Assembly (NCBI RefSeq): GCF_000715075.1
Contig: NC_134097.1
Coordinates: forward strand, 69,535,190 to 69,599,189
Direction: 5' to 3'
Source: Nicotiana tabacum
Lineage: Eukaryota > Streptophyta > Magnoliopsida > Solanales > Solanaceae
DNA length: 64,000 nucleotides
The position numbers and the translations under genes are program-made. This document shows positions 1 through 12,100 of this stretch, piece by piece. The notes beneath the pieces are model-generated. The model saw only the letters and a program-made list of their open reading frames with translations. It was not told the origin of the DNA and made no database searches. The stretch's first letter is position 1. Every line of letters starts with the position of its first letter.

Positions 1-1186
1 AGAAGATGTTACTTTTTAATTTAAAATTCATATTTTTCTGAAAGTTACAAAAACTTGATATGTAAAAAATATCCATTGGAATTAATTTTATCTATTGTGT
101 AGGTAAATGTAAAATTTTTGATCTTATATAAAACTAAATGATGTATATATGTTTGGATTGGGTATTATAAGTCATTAGGCATACTATAGTCGGTTATTAC
201 TTTTTTCAGCAAATTCAATAACAAGATAATTATCACAAAGCAAATTACTTTAAGAATTAAAAATTCAATATGGTTGATATAACAGACATAATTAAGCTAA
301 GATACGACTGCATTTGACATATTTCAACTAATATCATTAGAAAATATACTAAATGTAACTAAATGATTGATACCTATTTAAGTTTAATTTCTAAGCAGAA
401 AAAAATTATGTTATATTTATAAAAATATAAATAAGTTTTATTAACTTTCTATCTTGTCATTTTTTCACATGTATTTGATTAGATAAAATTCAATTATACA
501 TTTTTAAAATGATATAGTTTGAATATTGAAACTTAATATTGATTGATCTTATAATTCTACTTTCTAACATCATATCTTGATTAAATCCTACTATTATTAA
601 AATAATTTAATCATGTGTATTTTATTAGGATTAGTGAAATAATTCTTACTAATTATCATGTACAATGTATTTAATTCTTGTTAATTAATGTATTTTTATA
701 TAAAAAAGAAATTAATATGTTATTAGAGAAATATAAATGAAAATTTGAAAAATAATTAACTAAGGATACCTTAAATTTAAAAGTAATATAAATGTAATTT
801 TCTATTACTAGGAAAAGACTGTTTCATTTGATTTATGAAATTCTTAATTAATGCATAAGAAAAAAAAGGGAGGTAAGCATTAGTAAGTAAATAGTACTAT
901 ATGGGGAAGTGGCAGTTGAGATATTCCTCTCCCACATCGATCAAGAGTTGTGAATATTTGCACTTTATAAATGGAGCATATTGAAATGACCGTACGTGTA
1001 AGACTTGAGAAAACCGTGAATATGTAGGGGGTGGGCTACATATACATTTAGGAAAATTACTAATAATAATTACTAACTAGCTAATTAGTAACACAGTATG
1101 TGGGGGAAGGTGTATAATAAAATATATATGTAAGTATTGACTTAATACAAATTTATAAAAAAATATGGCAATTTTAAATTTTCGGT
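1..1186. other. AT-rich intergenic DNA, nothing recognised
   Basis: Very AT-rich sequence with short A and T runs and no open frame that looks like a protein. I see no tRNA, no tandem array and no clear transposon end here. Confidence 0.6.
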
Positions 1187-1524
1187 CTAAAAATTTCGAC
1201 ACATGCACTAGGGAATTTTCACGGGGATGTACTTGCAGCTATTTCCCTAACAAACTCCGCAAGAAAACTTCTGAGTTTCATTAAGTTTTTGCCAAACATT
1301 TCATGCGAATATGTAGAATTTTCTATGGAAAAATTCGCAGGTAATTTACATGGAAATTTAAAATCCCAGGTAATTTTCATGCAGATTCAAAATCCTCAAG
1401 TAAATTACCTGGGGATTTTTCCATCGGAATTTTTTCGAAAGCAAAATCCGCAGGAAGTTTCCTGCGAATTTTCTTATGTAATCCCCAACAAAATCCCCAT
1501 GTAATACATAATTTTCTCGTAGTG
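1187..1524. mobile_element. CACTA (En/Spm)-like transposon end, remnant
   Basis: The right edge at 1512-1524 reads TTTTCTCGTAGTG, the reverse complement of CACTACGAGAAAA, which is the usual form of a plant CACTA terminus. Inside it, short motifs such as gcaggtaattt, ccaggtaattt and attacctgggga recur in both orientations, as expected for the subterminal repeats that bind CACTA transposase. No matching CACTA start was found upstream, so the left end is lost or degenerate. The small ORF across 1289-1504 is a by-product of these repeats. The family assignment is inferred from the terminus and the repeats. Confidence 0.5.
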
Positions 1525-1928
1525 AAAGTATCTTCTGTCATTGGCATCATGAAAATAAAATAACGTATATCAAAGAGATCAGTTAATTTACTTGATGCTT
1601 AAATCATGTTCTCTTATATATATAAACTAGCTTTGGCAGTACATCATGAAACATTTAGTTTATGAATGTCTCTGCTTGTAAAACTCAATATGCTAGATTT
1701 GCTATTTCATGTTAAAAAAACTTTATTCCCTTGAAGATTTGTTACACTCCAGAATAGAAAAAAGGGAGAACTGAACAGTTTCATGTTTATAAAACATCAT
1801 TTTTTTGGGTTTATGGAGAGCATTTTCATTCTTTTCTAAGAAACCAGGCAAGTCGTCTATTGCTAACAACTTTTTTTCCTGTGAGGTTCTTAGTGTTAAT
1901 TGTGTTTTTTCTTTTTTGTTGCTATTAG
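1525..1928. other. Non-coding stretch before the RPA-like exon
   Basis: AT-rich DNA without a recognisable feature. Its last 30 bases are T-rich and end in a plausible 3' splice site, so the right part is probably intron of the RPA-like fragment that follows. Confidence 0.45.
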
Positions 1929-2640
1929 AGCACGCTTTGAGGTTGTCATGACAGACAGCAGTGGATCAGTTATAGCAACATTAATAGGTGAATTAGGAGA
2001 GAAATTTCTTGATATGTCCGCCGCGGATATTTGTGAAATAATCTCCGTAAAGGTATGTTGTTGATGGCAATTGGAGAAACTCTATTAAAATTATGATACT
2101 GTGAAAGCAACTGTACTCTTAGTTCTTTCTATTTTGTCTTCCTTGATGTCTGCCTTTGGGTATACTGAAATTAGGCACAGATTGGTAAAACCTTTACTTT
2201 GAATGAACGAAAAAGTAAGGTGTCTTTTAATTTCTTGTGCATCCCAAGTATTTTATAGGCTAAAAAATAGTATATTACTTTTGACCACCATCTTGATGTG
2301 TTAAATTCATGTTTTTCTCTCTTGCAGAAACAACCATTACCTCTTGAACATGTTCGACAGCGTCTTACTCATAGACTCTTCAAGATACAACTGCGAAAAA
2401 TATTTTCTAGAACTTCTGATATGCAGTTGTTCATTGTGTCCTACTTTGTCAAGGAAGATTTGTTTCAGTTGCCCGGAGCAGTTGCCTCTGAAGAAATTGG
2501 AGAAAGTAGTAACACACTAAATTGGAAAATGTTGCAATAGGGAAAGAGCTGAAGAAAGAGTTAGAAAGCGGAGAAAGTAGTCACTCGAATATAGAAGAAG
2601 TTACACCTAGAGAAGAGCTGAAGAACGAGTCAACTACATA
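1929..2640 (+). pseudogene. Replication protein A large-subunit-like, C-terminal fragment
   Basis: Two exons are visible. The first (about 1929-2052) follows a T-rich acceptor and reads ARFEVVMTDSSGS...FLDMSAADICEI, ending at AAG|GTATGT. The second (2328-2540) follows CTTGCAG and reads KQPLPLEHVRQRL...FKIQLRK, with a stop at 2538-2540. This pattern resembles the C-terminal OB-fold domain of the plant RPA1 family, which binds single-stranded DNA. After the stop, a different frame stays open with a Glu/Lys-rich tail to about 2640, which suggests a frameshift. No upstream exons are visible in 1-1928, so this is most likely a gene fragment or pseudogene. RPA-like ORFs also travel in plant Helitrons. 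Confidence 0.55.
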
Positions 2641-2811
2641 AGGTAGTTCTTCCACCAAGAGGGAGGAAACAAACTGAACTGGATAGCCCCCCCAAGAAAA
2701 AATGAAGGTTAATAAGCTTTATCTCTACTTTTTCATTACTCCTTTTAACATGCAGAATAAATAACTCAAACAAAACTCAAAGAAAAATAGACATAACAAT
2801 GATGGAAGCAC

Positions 2812-2968
2812 CTGACAAAGGTGAGGGAAAATTAGAAGATTTCCTCTTTTGATCATTAACATACTCTTTAAGGAACCATAGTGAAATCCCAGCAAGAGTA
2901 ACTGCTGGACCACCTACTGTAACAGCAGTTCCTAATGGTACTGTTTGAAAATTTAAAATTGCATCCAT
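2812..2968 (-). pseudogene. KO: Isolated first exon resembling ent-kaurene oxidase (CYP701A)
   Basis: From the ATG at 2966-2968 the minus strand encodes MDAILNFQTVPLG...GGISLWFLKEYVNDQ-type sequence followed by KRKSSNF and a proline-rich stretch. This is the N-terminal anchor and hinge typical of ent-kaurene oxidase, the P450 of gibberellin synthesis (recognised from memory of Solanaceae KO proteins). It ends at a plausible donor, TGTCAG|GTGCTT. No later P450 exons (I-helix, ExxR, haem loop) follow on the minus strand; the RPA-like fragment lies there instead. I read it as a captured or orphaned exon of about 52 codons. Confidence 0.55.
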
Positions 2969-3467
2969 TTACTCGACTTCTGTTCTCAATAACACAGGAA
3001 AAATGAAAATCTACAAGCTGAAAACTGAAAGTATAAAGAGAATAGTAAGAAGAAGCGGAGTGAAGTTGGCAAGTATGGCTATACATGGAATAACAAGTGT
3101 CAATATAAACAAAAAAGTTCTTACATTTTAGAACTTGATATCCCACAGTGTCTGACTATCCCTCACTCATCATTCCCTTAGCGTTTTTCTTTTTTCTTCT
3201 TGTTGTGAGAAAAGGATGAAAATGGGGGGAAATGAGTTAAGATTTTATCAAAGAAGTCGTCTTTAGATTCAATTACAGAACGAGTCACCTCAGCTTATTC
3301 TTTCATTGTCTCCTTTACTTAGCATCCTATTGTTCGTCAAGTAAATTAAGCTTAAAGAAAGCTGAAAAGTTTGAGTCTGAAATAGTGTAACTTTTCTTTT
3401 CTTTTTTAAAATAATGATATTATCTATTCAGAACTGTGTGAATTTCTCGCTTGGTTACCTAGGACAG
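2969..3467. other. Non-coding flank between KO-like exon and solo LTR
   Basis: On the minus strand this would be the leader or promoter of the KO-like exon, but no clear TATA box is seen. The right end carries the target-site duplication gacag (3463-3467) of the adjacent LTR. Confidence 0.4.
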
Positions 3468-4879
3468 TGTAACACCCCACACATTCAGATTAGGTATGAA
3501 TGAGTTAAAGGAGTAGTAAGGTTATATTTTGGACATATGAAGTCCTATCGAGATGATTATGGGTGAAAATAGTTATTTTAAAATCAATATGGAAAGTGAG
3601 GTGCATAAGATTCGACAAAATCGACTAAGTTTGCAGAAGGTCCGTCTTCCAGCAGATTTTAGTGAAAATGTGTAAGGAATTTGGGAATACTTAAAGCATG
3701 AAAGTTGTAGGCCTTTGAAATAGCTTTCCAACTATATATTGTGTATCCCAAGCGGAGATCTGTGCAAAATGTTATGCTCGTTTTACAGAATAGTGTGTAA
3801 CCACAGCGTTCGGCCGCATTTGACCGTGACCGCAGTCGTGAGGCAGTGCTCCAGCAATTTACTGCGGTCAGGCCTACTGGGATGCGGTGTCCGACTTGGG
3901 AAGTCATTGTTTTATCCATATTTCGTCCCCCACAGCCCCAAAACATAAAAACTTGCTCTAGAAAGGAAAACTCTCAAAAACCTAACTCCTTAAGGGTCCC
4001 TCCACCACCCAAGGTAAGTTCTAATGGTGATTCTAAGTTAATTTCAATTTCCCAACATCTTATTAACATGGGTAAACCATCCATATCATTAGATATTCGA
4101 TTGGGACACCATTATTGAGAGAAGAAACCCTAGAACTCAAATTCAAGAAGATTGAACGTCAAAAAGGTAATATCTTCACCCTCTAATTGATTCTATCATT
4201 GAATTAATGATTATAGACTCTATTTCATGAGATATGAGTTAATGAGTTTGATAGAAAATCATGAATGGTGATAGGTTTGGGTTGTTGATTGGTTATTATT
4301 GGTTATGGGTGTTGATTACCTTATGAGTGATAAAGAATAATGTTGATTATAACCATTTGAGACTTTAGAATTTATCTAGGAGCAAGATAATGGGTTATTG
4401 GGTGTAGAGACACCATTAATAAGGGCTATGAAGCTTTATGCCACCGAGTGTTTGATAAAATGCCTAAGTGACCAAAACATGACTATTGTTGCTAATTTGG
4501 AATCCTTTTGACTTGTATTGATATAGATTAAAGTTAAAAGGGTTGGCGAATGTTGTATTATGCTCAAGAGCAAGAAGTTAAGGTATGCGAGGATAACTCT
4601 CTATGTTTGGGAATGTTAATGATTCTCCCTACACTTCGTTTCTTTTATGACGTATTAATTGCCTCAGAAATATAGTTAAGCCTAGTTCCTTGAATAGTTG
4701 TAGAACTTCTATTCTCTAGCTTCATAACTCGTTCATGACTTTCATTCTGAACGTTGTGAGCTTAGTTCGCATTCAATATAGACTTGGGTTTGATGTCCCT
4801 AAGTCTCAGTATAGCTTACTCAGTATGTCATAAACAGTTGAAGTTCCAGTGTTCATAATCAGTTCAAGAATACATGTCT

Positions 4880-5015
4880 CATTCTAGTCCTATTCAATAT
4901 TCCAGTATTATGTAACTCAGTATGACTCAATATTCCAGTATTATGTAACTCAGTGTGATCCAGTATTCAAGTATCATGTAACTCAGCATGATTTAGTATT
5001 TCACTATTATGTATT
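4880..5015. repeat. Tandem repeat, about 40-bp unit, in solo LTR
   Basis: Three to four diverged copies of a unit containing ccagtattatgtaactcag and a following tatga/gtgatc spacer. Confidence 0.6.
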
Positions 5016-5057
5016 GCAGTATGATTCTCAATTCCTAATTTTAAATCCCTGAATGTC

Positions 5058-5240
5058 GAACACCTGTATTTGGGCCTAAGGCCGCAGTTACTGCTTTATG
5101 CATCTTTGGGCCTGAGGCCGCAGTTAATGCTTTATGCATCTTTGGGCCTGAGGCCGCAGTTATGTATACGTATACTTGGGCCCGAGGCCGCAGTTGTGCA
5201 TATATATATATATTGGTCCTGAGGCCGCAATTTAATATTC
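5058..5240. repeat. Tandem repeat with GGCCTGAGGCC palindrome
   Basis: Five copies of a 35-40-bp unit whose core is ttgggcctgaggccgcagtt. The last copies diverge (ggtcctgaggccgcaatt). The core holds the 11-base palindrome GGCCTGAGGCC, so the block carries a regularly spaced hairpin or dyad motif. Confidence 0.75.
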
Positions 5241-5892
5241 AGATAAACAGGTTGTTCATCATTTAGAAGAGGGAGTATTTATATCTTTACTTCCTTTGTT
5301 CAGTTCAATTATTAGTTATCATTTCAGTTTCAGTTTCAATAGTTATCAATTCTCAGTTATCAGCTTAGTTTCAGTTTCAGCATTTATAATTCTTTCTTTC
5401 AGTTGCTTTACATACCAGTGCAATTCAAATGTACTGACGTCCCTTTTGCCCGGGGGCCTGCATCTCACAATGCAGGCAATAATTTACTGGTTGATGATTC
5501 AGAGCGCTAGAATTCTCGTACCAGCTATTTGGTGATCCCCAGTTCTTTCGGGGCATTATCATTACTTTATAGTCTTTCAGCATTTAGAGATAGTTAGTAT
5601 TTTCAGTACTTCATTAGAGGCTTCATTGACTAGAGTAACAGCTAGACAGAGTCGCAGACTTTTCATATTAAGCTATGTTGACTACAAATATGTTTCAAAA
5701 TTGTATTAGTATTTTCGCACTTTGATTTTTATCATTCAGACTTTCAGTATATCAGCATGTGTTAGTTTATCTTCCGCATTTAGTATGTTATGATATCACA
5801 TGTTGATTCAGCCAGTCAGTTGGTTCGCTCGGTCACATGTAGTCAGGCACCGAGTGTCGTGTTACGTCCAGGCCCAGGTTCGGGGCGTGACA

Positions 5893-7193
5893 GACATATT
5901 CTTCTATTTTTTTTTTGTGATATGTGGCTTTTGTGTTGTCTTTAGAGTCAGAAAATGGTTGTCCAATTAGCTCAATCCTTTTATTGTCTTCTCACTAACA
6001 GCAAGGGGCATAGCTCTTTTTTCTCCTATTAGAATTCGTCGGAATAATATTACTTTTTATGAATCTCTAGTATTTCATTTTGTTATTAGAGCTCTCATAA
6101 GTTGTGTATATATTTTAATGATAGTACTTGGTTGTACACTCAACACATATGATCCAATTCATATGTCCAAAAAAATAGTAAATAAGCTTACCAAATTTCG
6201 CTTACCTGCCTGTAAAGTATTATTTTTCCTATAAGATTCTTTCAATGAAGGCCCTCTTCTGGATAAATTTAGAGCACACCATATTTCAGCAAGTTCCAGT
6301 AATATTCCACTGATTATGCGTGAAAAAGACTTCGCTAAGCCCGTCAGTTAATATAGAGTAATTGCTGCTACATTCTTTATACCTAACAAGCAGTTGCTTA
6401 TAATGCCATTCTAAAAAATCTATATGTCGCAATTAGGTTCTGAATTTTCTCCTATTACACAATATGCTTTTCAATATAAAATACTGGTATACTTCAGTAA
6501 AAACATTCTCTAGTATGAGATTCCAATACTTAAATATTTCTCTTTCGCTCTTACATTTACCCTTTTCTTTGCAATCTGCGCATATAGACATCTTTTGGAG
6601 CTATGTACATACGTGTTTCAAACCCGCCAGCTTATGTGCTATAGGTATTGCAAATACAACCTACTACCTTTTTTTTCTACTAATTACTTTAGCACATGCC
6701 ATTATTGACATCCTTTTGTTTTCCACTACTACAGAAAACATGGACAATGCGCTTCACTTTGTGCAACTTACTGGCATGTACATTTACATTTTTGGTTAGC
6801 CAGTAAAACATAACGGTCCTATAACTTATGTAAATAGTGCTTGCTAAAGACTCACCAGTAAATATGATCCTTTTGGCTTGAATTTGTTTTCTTTGTTTTT
6901 ATGATATATCCAAGTTTCTAAATAGAAACAAAGTCGTTGTTTTTCCCACTGGTATGAGAAACAAGAAATTTGCAATGATAGCAATCAGTTTAATGCAGTT
7001 AATTCGCAATAACTTAAAAGAGATTGTAATATTACCACTATGTTAATGATAATATGCGCTGCGAAAATGCGATAAATGATACAAATAAAAGCGCATAAGG
7101 AATTCATTTTTAGTTGCTTCTACTGCATAAATATTGATTAAGCTTGTGTTCAGAGTCCACTTAAAAATGCGATAAACAAAATGTATGAGGCAG
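5893..7193. other. Intergenic DNA, no gene recognised
   Basis: A 1.3-kb stretch between the solo LTR and the tRNA gene. A 111-codon open frame at 6464-6799 (+) is hydrophobic, follows no splice or promoter signal and resembles nothing I know; I do not call it a gene. Confidence 0.5.
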
Positions 7194-7266
7194 CGATCGC
7201 GATGGGACTCGAACCCACAATCTCCCGCTCCGGAGGCGAGCGCCTTATCCATTAGGCCACGCGATC
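7194..7266 (-). tRNA. tRNA-Arg (anticodon CCG)
   Basis: The reverse complement folds as a complete cloverleaf: acceptor stem GATCGCG/CGCGATC, D-arm GCCT-AATGGATA-AGGC, anticodon stem CTCGC/GCGGG around loop CTCCGGA (anticodon CCG, reading CGG), T-arm GTGGG-TTCGAGT-CCCAT and discriminator G. There is no intron, and CCA is not encoded, as expected for a nuclear gene. A run of four T follows on the minus strand about 15-20 bases downstream, suitable as a Pol III terminator. All stems pair, with only G-T wobbles, so it looks functional. Confidence 0.93.
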
Positions 7267-7456
7267 ACTTATGATACTCATGCTCTTTAAGATAAATACT
7301 CGGAAACAGAACAAAACACTAGACATTAATTTCATTAATTATCACAAATGTACTTTTTAACACACGGGAGCGGGAATTATAGGGGTGGGGAATAACTATG
7401 TAGTTTTAGGATATATAGTTTTACATAAGGGGTTACAAAAATAAGCAAAGAAAATT

Positions 7457-7942
7457 CTAACTACTAGGAGTAAGATTCTTAACAAGGTGAGTTCTCCAGA
7501 GACGATAAAACAATAATAAGGTGGAGCGACCCCTTTTGCCGCATTTCTCTCCAAAGTTGAGTAGTGGCGGCCTTCCACCATTCTTGGCTTCTTTTCCTGA
7601 TCTGGAAGTAGTAGTAGTAGTATCAATAGAAGGTAATTCATCATGAATATGACCCCCTCTTTCAAGTTTTGATATAAGCTCTTCTACTTCTTCCTTCTCA
7701 TTCATCTCCTTCACGTGATCGTCATCAGCCATAAACTTATCTCCTTTTCCATGGCGCATATCATCACATGGCGTATTCTTGTCCTCCTCATTCCGAACTT
7801 CTGATGGTTCATTGCTTTGTACCTGATCAGATTCTCCACTTATTTCTTGGTGAATATTGGCCTTTGAATCATCCACATTAGTAATGTCATCCTTTAATAT
7901 ATGATCAGGTTCGGATAGATCATTTCCATCAGCGGCGGCCAT
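7457..7942 (-). CDS. Small acidic protein of unknown function (161 aa)
   Basis: A complete frame from an ATG in good context (aacagaATGGC) to a stop. The first two thirds are very acidic and polar (many D, E, N, Q). A short charged helix-like stretch EMNEKEEVEELISKLERGG lies near residue 85, followed by a Ser/Thr run, and the last 35 residues are basic (KCGKRGRS). There is no signal peptide or membrane span. I do not recognise the family. The upstream minus-strand sequence looks like a leader, but a spliced C-terminus cannot be excluded. Confidence 0.45.
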   Translation of the reverse strand: MAAADGNDLSEPDHILKDDITNVDDSKANIHQEISGESDQVQSNEPSEVRNEEDKNTPCDDMRHGKGDKFMADDDHVKEMNEKEEVEELISKLERGGHIHDELPSIDTTTTTSRSGKEAKNGGRPPLLNFGEKCGKRGRSTLLLFYRLWRTHLVKNLTPSS

Positions 7943-9125
7943 TCTGTTTTCTCTCCTAGCTAGTATGTATATGTTCTTTTGTTGAGGGTGACGGTTGATT
8001 CGGTAGTAGTTAGTCTACAATCTCAAGTGCTATGTACATATGACACTAGACGTCACAGAGGAGTATTATATATATAGACGTATCCAAGGGTTGGTAGCAG
8101 TTAACGAATCGGTGGCAACTATTGGTTTTGAAAGAAAGCATCTCTCTGCATGAAACGTTATGACCAACGCTCACTAGTCGCAACCCATGGATTTTCCCAA
8201 TTAAAACACTCTGGAATATAGTTATCGAATCGAAATATACCATTTCGCACTTTTATAAACGTACCTACTTTTGTTACTATCGCATTGCACGTGCAGCAAC
8301 TATAGGACAAATACTTTTTGAGTCCAACACACAATCATGCAAACGCCTCGCTTCAAAATCTCAACATTCTTTATTTATCAACTTGAATGTGCTTAATACC
8401 TTAATTCGAGTAGAAGACTAACTTTGCATATCAGTCTTACAAATGAGTTGTGGGATACAAAAATTTTCGAAAGAAAGACAACTCGTTGCAATGTGAAAAT
8501 TACTCAAATCCATTCTTCGTCAACTTTGTTAACGAATAAGCTAAAGGCTTTCAAACTGGTGCATAAATTGCACTATGCTTGTTGCTCATTATAGAATAGA
8601 AAAATTGAAATCGTCATCAAATAGTTAGAATAAGTTCAAATTAACCCCCTTAACCTTTAATAATTTGGAAATGATACCCCTTCCACCTTCTGGATGGGAT
8701 CAATAACTACCTTTAAACAACATTTTTAGTGAGCTTTAGAATTTTAATACAAGAAGCAGTACTATTGTCTTTTCTTTTTGCGACAATATGTTTGGTCTCC
8801 CCTGCCTAGTACATTCACACTGCAAACATCCACATCTACCACGATATCGTCGCATATAAGCAATAAAAACAAGTCATGACAGAACGGGATTAAAATGCAT
8901 CCCCACCCCACCCCACCCAACCACCACGAGAGACCGCTGACCTATTTATGTGCTCAATTAACTCCCAGAAAGAGAGAAGGGTTCCAAAAAAGCTAAAAAG
9001 TGACCGGGATCTATATTTCATTATTCGAAGATACAACTGCTGCTGTCATATTCACCAATAAGAAACGGACAAGGCAAACCTTGTAATGTCACATGTAGAT
9101 ACACTCATTAATAGCATGCTTGCAT
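7943..9125. other. Intergenic: leader of small gene and 3' flank of STR1
   Basis: About 7943-8100 would be the leader and promoter side of the small acidic gene. About 9000-9125 is the 3' UTR of STR1, with an AATAAT-type poly(A) signal on the minus strand near 9020. A C-rich (ccccacccc) patch lies at about 8900. No other gene or repeat was recognised. Confidence 0.45.
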
Positions 9126-12100
9126 CTATGCTTCAGATGTGGAGACTGGTGCATCTGGATGTGCCCCCCATTCCGTCCACGAACCATCATACACGGGAAC
9201 ATCAGTCTTTCCAAGTCGATGGAGCCCCTACAAGGATGAACAAACTTTCAAGATCTCCTTGTGCCAACAAAAAATCAAAATGGGGTACCACACAGATTTT
9301 ACAAGGAGATCATCTTAAAGGGAGAAATGGAGAGCTCGACTAACCAAGGCAAGTATGCAAGCCGTCACCCCAGTACCACAAGAAGTTATTACAGGCTTGT
9401 CCAAAGAGATACCTAGAGAAGAATAGATTATCTTATATAAGCAACTGAAAAGTCAAGATAATTCACAGCATGCTTCAAGTATACCAGATGCAAAATGACT
9501 AAATTACGTGATTGAATGAAATATGATTAACTCCTTATTTCAAAAGGGGAAGGTTTTTCAGATTTACCATTACATTGAAACTCGAGATTGTATTAAATCC
9601 AATTTCGTACATATGCAAATGCATTAACATTTTCTCCCTACGGAAATCTATCAATCAAAGGGAAGCTGTTCTTACCTTCCTGATCAAACTTTTTCTTGAG
9701 CTCTTCAGTAGATAATAGTGTATGAGAGCCATCCAGCATCTGCATGCAATCACCATAATAAAATAGGCATAGATGATTACAGAGCTTAATCTAGGAGTGA
9801 GTCAGCAAGGATCAATCTAGGAAAATATGAAATTCGCGGCAGAACTATTACCCTTGTTTGTATTGTGGGTTTCAACAGATAGTAGAACTCTACTCACATA
9901 ATTAGAGAGTTTAATCCAGAAATTAATCAGTAGGGATCAACATTGAGAAACAGAAATTTGTGCTAGAATGAATACCTCAATACCCTTGATTGTATTTAGG
10001 GCTTCTAGATAGTGGAACTCTACATACTACCTAACAAACTCTACATTGCTGGTAAAAAGAAACAACACCACGTAAGAAGGCGGTACACACTTAGGCACTA
10101 GGTGCAACATGCAATAGATGCACCCTAAGGGGGGATGAAGAAAGGCATGGCTCATTTTTCAAGCATTATTTACCAAGGCATGAGCAGAGGGTAGGATTCT
10201 CTTACCTCAATGTATCCACAATAACATTGGAAGACATGAAGCGAACATCTATCAAACCCTTAAAGATTTTACACACTTGGTCACTCTGGTATTATTGTAA
10301 AGGGCGATAACTTTCATCAGTATCTATGTGAGTAACTGCAATATCATGCCCTAGATAAGCTGGATTACTAATGATTAAAGCCAACTCCCACAATTAGTAA
10401 ATTCAAAAGGCCTTAAATGCCTCTAACAAATAATCTAACCAGTTAAAGTCGAAGCCCTATTATTCCCATTCATCCACTGCAGACAATGGCTTTTAGTAGA
10501 ATCACTTCTCTTTTACTAATAGACCTTCACCTGTGCAAAAGGAATGCACTTGCTCCCAGGTACATGACCACTTCTTATTCCTTTTCGAGGCTCTGGTGCA
10601 ACACCATCAAACCTGAAAGGGGAAGCACAAATCAGAACTTCAGATTCAATTCGATTTTTTGTAAACTGAATTTTAGAAAATTCAATTCAGACACTAAAAC
10701 AGTTATCTTTTATCAGGTGACATTAAACGGTTTTAATAACCACAATTCACAGTACTTGACTATAACAATGGATTTTGAATCCATCTTGTAACAGCAGATG
10801 TATTAAATTTTAGAAACCCAACAAACACTATGGTTCATTCACAATAGAGCACAAGTGTTCACGTACAAACTTAAGTTACCTATGTTAATAAAACATATCA
10901 GCATCTTGAAATAAAATCAGAAAGTATGCATCTCATCCTTTCATAAGAAGTTTACATCCATCATATCCAACTTAGCACAAAAATGTATGCAGGGAAAAAA
11001 ATTCATTTTTTAAGCTTTCCTTTCTCTTATATAGTACGGTCTAAAGTTATTTCTCCAGACAAGCAAACTAATTAAGAAGAGAGCCAATTTAAATTTATTT
11101 CTCATCGGGCTTAACACCATTTGAGCTCAAAAAGTAGATGAATTAGCTGGTACGCTCTATTTTGACAGTCTCTTCTCCCATATCCTAGACGGCCACTGTT
11201 CTTGTACGGCACTCTGTCTTCTTTATCTTCTCCACCAATCTGTCTCTCGTCTTTATTTTCTCCATTGGTGCCAGGATGAATCCCATATCAGCACCAGAGT
11301 TTAACACCGTTCAAATGGGGTAACTTGGAGAGTCCGTGTAACATAGGATATAATCACAACATTTTCTCCATTGTTGTTGTTGTTGTATTGTGTCTATATC
11401 ACTTGTGCCTTTCTCTATGGCACATCCATTATAGGCCTTCCCCAAAAGTTCAGATTGGTAGTGTCGGCAGTCACGTGAGTAGAATATGTTGTGTTTCATG
11501 TTATAAGAGAGGACACAGGTAACATAGACTCACGTACACGTTACGTACTTCTTTCAACCTTACTAACTACTTCAAGGGCCTATAGATGACGAGACATGCC
11601 AATAGGTATTACTCACATGTTCTATTTACTTGACACTATTTGACTATGTACATGCCATGAATCTCTTTTTAACCCACTCTCACCAAGGACTTTTAGATGA
11701 CTGGACATGCCAAAAGATAGTAATCACACCCTCTATACTCAACATTATTTGACAAGGTGCAGAATCACTATTTCTTGTATTATGAACAAACTGTTGAAAG
11801 AAAGCATCAGCTTAAGGTCTTAAGTTCTGTTGTAAATTAGGCTTCTATTCATAAAGTTAATAGAGCAAGAATTAATAGTGTTCCTCCTTTAACACAACAA
11901 CAACAACGAACCCAGTGGAATCCCACAGGTGGGGTCTGGGGAGGGTAGCGCGCAGACTTTTCCACTACCCTTGGGAGGTAGGGAGGTTGTTTCCGGATAG
12001 ACCTCCGACGCAAGAAGATGAAAAGAAACAATAGAAACAAGCAATAACAACAACAAAGGCCAGAAAGATAATATCCGCAATCTGAGAGCCATAAAAATAG

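Larger units (their letters stand above)
3468..5892. mobile_element. Solo LTR, 2.4 kb, probably Ty3/gypsy
   Basis: The segment starts TGTAACACCCC and ends GGGGCGTGACA, i.e. TG...CA termini that form an imperfect 11-base inverted pair. It is flanked by gacag (3463-3467) and gacat (5893-5897), a 5-bp target-site duplication with one later change. No primer binding site, polypurine tract or coding sequence lies inside, so it is a solo LTR left after LTR-LTR recombination. It contains two tandem-repeat blocks, listed separately. Assignment to a gypsy family is inferred from size and from similar sequences I know in Solanaceae. The small ORFs in it are not genes. Confidence 0.7.

Noticed and set aside
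1289..1504. 71-codon plus-strand ORF
   Set aside because: Lies wholly within the CACTA-like subterminal repeats; no similarity and no splice or promoter context.
1187..1524. Exonic or miRNA-like hairpin from the inverted gcaggtaattt motifs
   Set aside because: The inverted pairs are short and fit CACTA subterminal repeats; no long precursor-like stem.
9086..9343. Plus-strand ORF over the end of STR1
   Set aside because: Antisense shadow of STR1 exon 12 and intron.
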